Shown: one piece after another, positions 62,497 through 64,000 of the stretch
Layout of the letters: every line of letters begins with the position of its first letter
Position numbering within the stretch: position 1 is the stretch's first letter
DNA from: Ignavibacteria bacterium
GTDB taxonomy: Bacteria; Bacteroidota; Ignavibacteria; Tepidaquicellales; Tepidaquicellaceae
NCBI GenBank assembly: GCA_019694675.1
Contig: JAIBBK010000006.1
Location: 1-64,000 of the forward strand
Length of the DNA stretch: 64,000 bases
Direction of reading: 5' to 3'
The notes under the pieces: model-generated
What the model saw: the letters and a program-made list of their open reading frames with translations, nothing else
What the model was told of the DNA's origin: nothing
The model's database searches: none
Program-made: the position numbers and the translations under genes

Positions 62497-63105
62497 ATGA
62501 TCAGACTGAACAAGACCGCAAAGACTTCGCTGTTCATACTTGTCGCCGCCTCTTTCTTCTGGCTTGGCGGCATAAACGTCCGGTTCTTCATCGGGAATCA
62601 GTTGCTTAATTACGACGAGTTCAACTTCCGCACAAGCATTCCGCCCGACGAGGAGAATCAGATATTCAAGATGATCTCCGACGCTTCGATCATGATCATG
62701 TGCGCTTATGTTGTTGTGCTTGTTGCGGCGATAGTTTTCGCGCGCTCAAGCAGGATAAGCCTGCGCGAGCACCCGTGGCTCCTCATGTGCTATCTTCTCT
62801 TTTTCGTGTTTGTGCCTGTTGAGCTTTACACTTCATATATAGACCTCAAGTTCATACTTCTGTTCAATGAGCGCCCTGCAAATCACGACAGGCTTCTTGA
62901 ACTTTTCGGCGCGCGCATAGGATTTCTGCGCGGCGTGCCCTGGATAGCCGTAATGAGCTATTACACAATAATCTGGCTTTCGATATTCAGGCCTCTGCAA
63001 AAGACAAAGGAACAGCTTGAAAAGCTTGATGAGGTTTCAAAGGAAACGCACGGGTACAAGTACATCTTCCATGAAGAGGATGACCTTGTACTGAAGGAAC
63101 ATTGA
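62497..63105 (+). CDS. Hypothetical integral membrane protein
   Basis: 202 residues with about four transmembrane segments: ~10-31, ~66-85, ~96-116 and ~147-166. The C-terminal ~35 residues are charged and cytoplasmic-like ('KTKEQLEKLDEVSKETHG'). No catalytic motif or family recognised. 66 nt after the previous gene and 21 nt before the next, so an operon is likely. Confidence 0.78.
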   Translation: MIRLNKTAKTSLFILVAASFFWLGGINVRFFIGNQLLNYDEFNFRTSIPPDEENQIFKMISDASIMIMCAYVVVLVAAIVFARSSRISLREHPWLLMCYLLFFVFVPVELYTSYIDLKFILLFNERPANHDRLLELFGARIGFLRGVPWIAVMSYYTIIWLSIFRPLQKTKEQLEKLDEVSKETHGYKYIFHEEDDLVLKEH

Positions 63106-63126
63106 CATGAATCAATAAGGACGCTG

Positions 63127-63426
63127 ATGTCGAGAGTAATAAGGAAAAACGCAAAGGCCAAACCTGACGAGAAGAAGGAAACTCTGATCGAAGACCTTAC
63201 TGAAGTGCTCAGCAAACTCGGATACGAAGTGAGAGTGGAGAAGGGTACGTTCAAAGGCGGGTTCTGCCTGCTCAGGGATCAGAAGATCTTTCTGCTCAAC
63301 AAAAACCTTGAACAGGACAGGAAGATCGGAATACTTGCAAAGAACATTTCGGAGATCGGAGTGGAAGGAATCTACCTTAAGCCAAACGTGAGAGAGCTTG
63401 TAGAGAAAGAGGGGTTGGAATTCTGA
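63127..63426 (+). CDS. Conserved-type small hypothetical protein
   Basis: 99 residues. Basic N-terminus ('SRVIRKNAKAKPDEKKE'), then alpha/beta: 'LTEVLSKLGYEVRVEKG', 'KGGFCLLRDQKIFLLNKNLE' and 'VEGIYLKPNVRELVEKEG'. I recall similar short proteins in Chlorobi-group genomes but cannot name the family. 31 nt upstream of the MBL-fold gene. Confidence 0.75.
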   Translation: MSRVIRKNAKAKPDEKKETLIEDLTEVLSKLGYEVRVEKGTFKGGFCLLRDQKIFLLNKNLEQDRKIGILAKNISEIGVEGIYLKPNVRELVEKEGLEF

Positions 63427-63457
63427 CCCGGATCAAGAATACTTTTCCATCCTGCCG

Positions 63458-64000
63458 ATGAAAGTGATCCTGCTTGGCACGGGTACTTCTCAGGGTGTGC
63501 CCGTGATCGGATGCACCTGCGAGACTTGCACTTCAAAGAATCCGAAGGACAAGCGACTGCGCACATCCGCATACATCGAGACCGGAGGCAGGAAGATCCT
63601 CATTGACACATCGGTTGATTTCCGTCAGCAGATGCTTACGAACAGGATAGACGACATTGACGCCGTGCTTTACACTCACCACCATGTGGATCACATCTTC
63701 GGAATGGATGACCTGCGGCAGTACACTCAGCGGCACAACAAGTTCATTGACCTTTATGCGGGAAAGTCAACGATGAAGGAGCTCAAGATCACATTCCGCT
63801 ATGTGATGGATGAAGAACTTATCAGGCACAAGTCCGTCCCGCTTGTAAGGTTCAACGAGATACAGAACAAGCCGTTCACGGTCGGCAATGTGGAGGTGAT
63901 TCCTGTCAAAGTAAGCCACGGCAACATCAAGATCTTCGGATTCCGCATAAATGATTTCGCATACATTACCGACAGCAGTGCCATTGCTCCTGAAGAGCTG
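63458..64000 (+). CDS. MBL-fold metallohydrolase (PhnP-like), 3' end outside window
   Basis: Starts ATG 63458 and is open for 181 codons to the window edge. 'ILLGTGTSQGVPVIGCTCE' begins the protein, with a Cys cluster 'GCTCETC' as in PhnP-like zinc-binding members. The metal motif 'YTHHHVDHIFGMDDLR' is the HxHxDH signature. 'KVSHGNIKIFGFRI' and 'YITDSSAI' follow. Predicted phosphodiesterase or related hydrolase; substrate unknown. Confidence 0.88.
   Translation, partial: MKVILLGTGTSQGVPVIGCTCETCTSKNPKDKRLRTSAYIETGGRKILIDTSVDFRQQMLTNRIDDIDAVLYTHHHVDHIFGMDDLRQYTQRHNKFIDLYAGKSTMKELKITFRYVMDEELIRHKSVPLVRFNEIQNKPFTVGNVEVIPVKVSHGNIKIFGFRINDFAYITDSSAIAPEEL

Noticed and set aside
1..64000. CRISPR arrays, insertion sequences, prophage, tRNA or rRNA genes
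   Set aside because: No regularly spaced repeats, transposase or integrase motifs, or tRNA T-loop sequences were found by eye in the gaps.

Overview
The window looks like a chromosomal segment from a Gram-negative member of the Bacteroidota/Chlorobi/Ignavibacteria lineage, most likely an Ignavibacteria-like organism. This is inferred from several things seen together: secreted proteins ending in 'NYPNPFNP'-type sorting tails, Kdo and heptose (LPS) genes, outer-membrane beta-barrels, weak Shine-Dalgarno usage with occasional TAnnTTTG promoter-like boxes, frequent TTG starts, and the gene order rplM-rpsI-rpsB-tsf-pyrH-frr. No phage, transposase, CRISPR array, tRNA or rRNA gene was recognised.

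Layout. 1-323: C-terminus of a secreted protein. 469-9971 (+): a transhydrogenase-like flavoprotein, then a sugar/LPS run (UDP-GlcNAc 2-epimerase, endonuclease III, two family-9 glycosyltransferases around a peptide transporter), PRPP synthetase and a 2-oxoacid dehydrogenase E2. 10064-11791 (+): secreted subtilase. 17696-11798 (-): ribosomal/translation genes running into Kdo transferase and phosphoheptose isomerase. 18-20 kb: Tat-exported PhoX-like protein. 20.1-51.6 kb: a region dominated by secreted proteins (Asp-box/VPS10-like, metalloprotease, M23 peptidase, S9 and M61 peptidases, nucleotidase-like, DNRLRE) with a few housekeeping genes (PtsN-like EIIA, sugar nucleotidyltransferase fusion, LemA, YjbQ, HIT). 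51.7-56 kb: two outer-membrane beta-barrels and another Asp-box protein. 56.2-60 kb: a three-gene glycosyltransferase operon divergent from a sugar nucleotidyltransferase. 60-62 kb: Mrp ATPase, a lipoprotein and a NifU-like protein. 62-64 kb: three uncharacterised genes and the start of an MBL-fold hydrolase.

The most interesting signal is a repeated association. Five genes (20151-22976, 24672-28013, 37050-38981, 48086-48427, 50230-51456) end in the same C-terminal module: a beta-rich segment followed by two dockerin/EF-hand-like calcium loops and a terminal 'F[IV]Sx[IV]xP'. Three ~480-500-residue helical cytoplasmic proteins of unknown function (23116-24615, 35400-36875, 48753-50183) are divergent paralogs of each other sharing an 'FxxF[VL][ND]SPY[FH]N' N-terminal motif and a TPR-like C-terminal segment. 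Every one of the five tail-bearing genes is the immediate neighbour of one of the three paralogs, and all three paralogs have at least one such neighbour. Secreted proteins with the other (NPFNP) tail are not adjacent to these paralogs. This suggests a surface-protein module with a dedicated cytoplasmic partner or regulator; the function is unknown.
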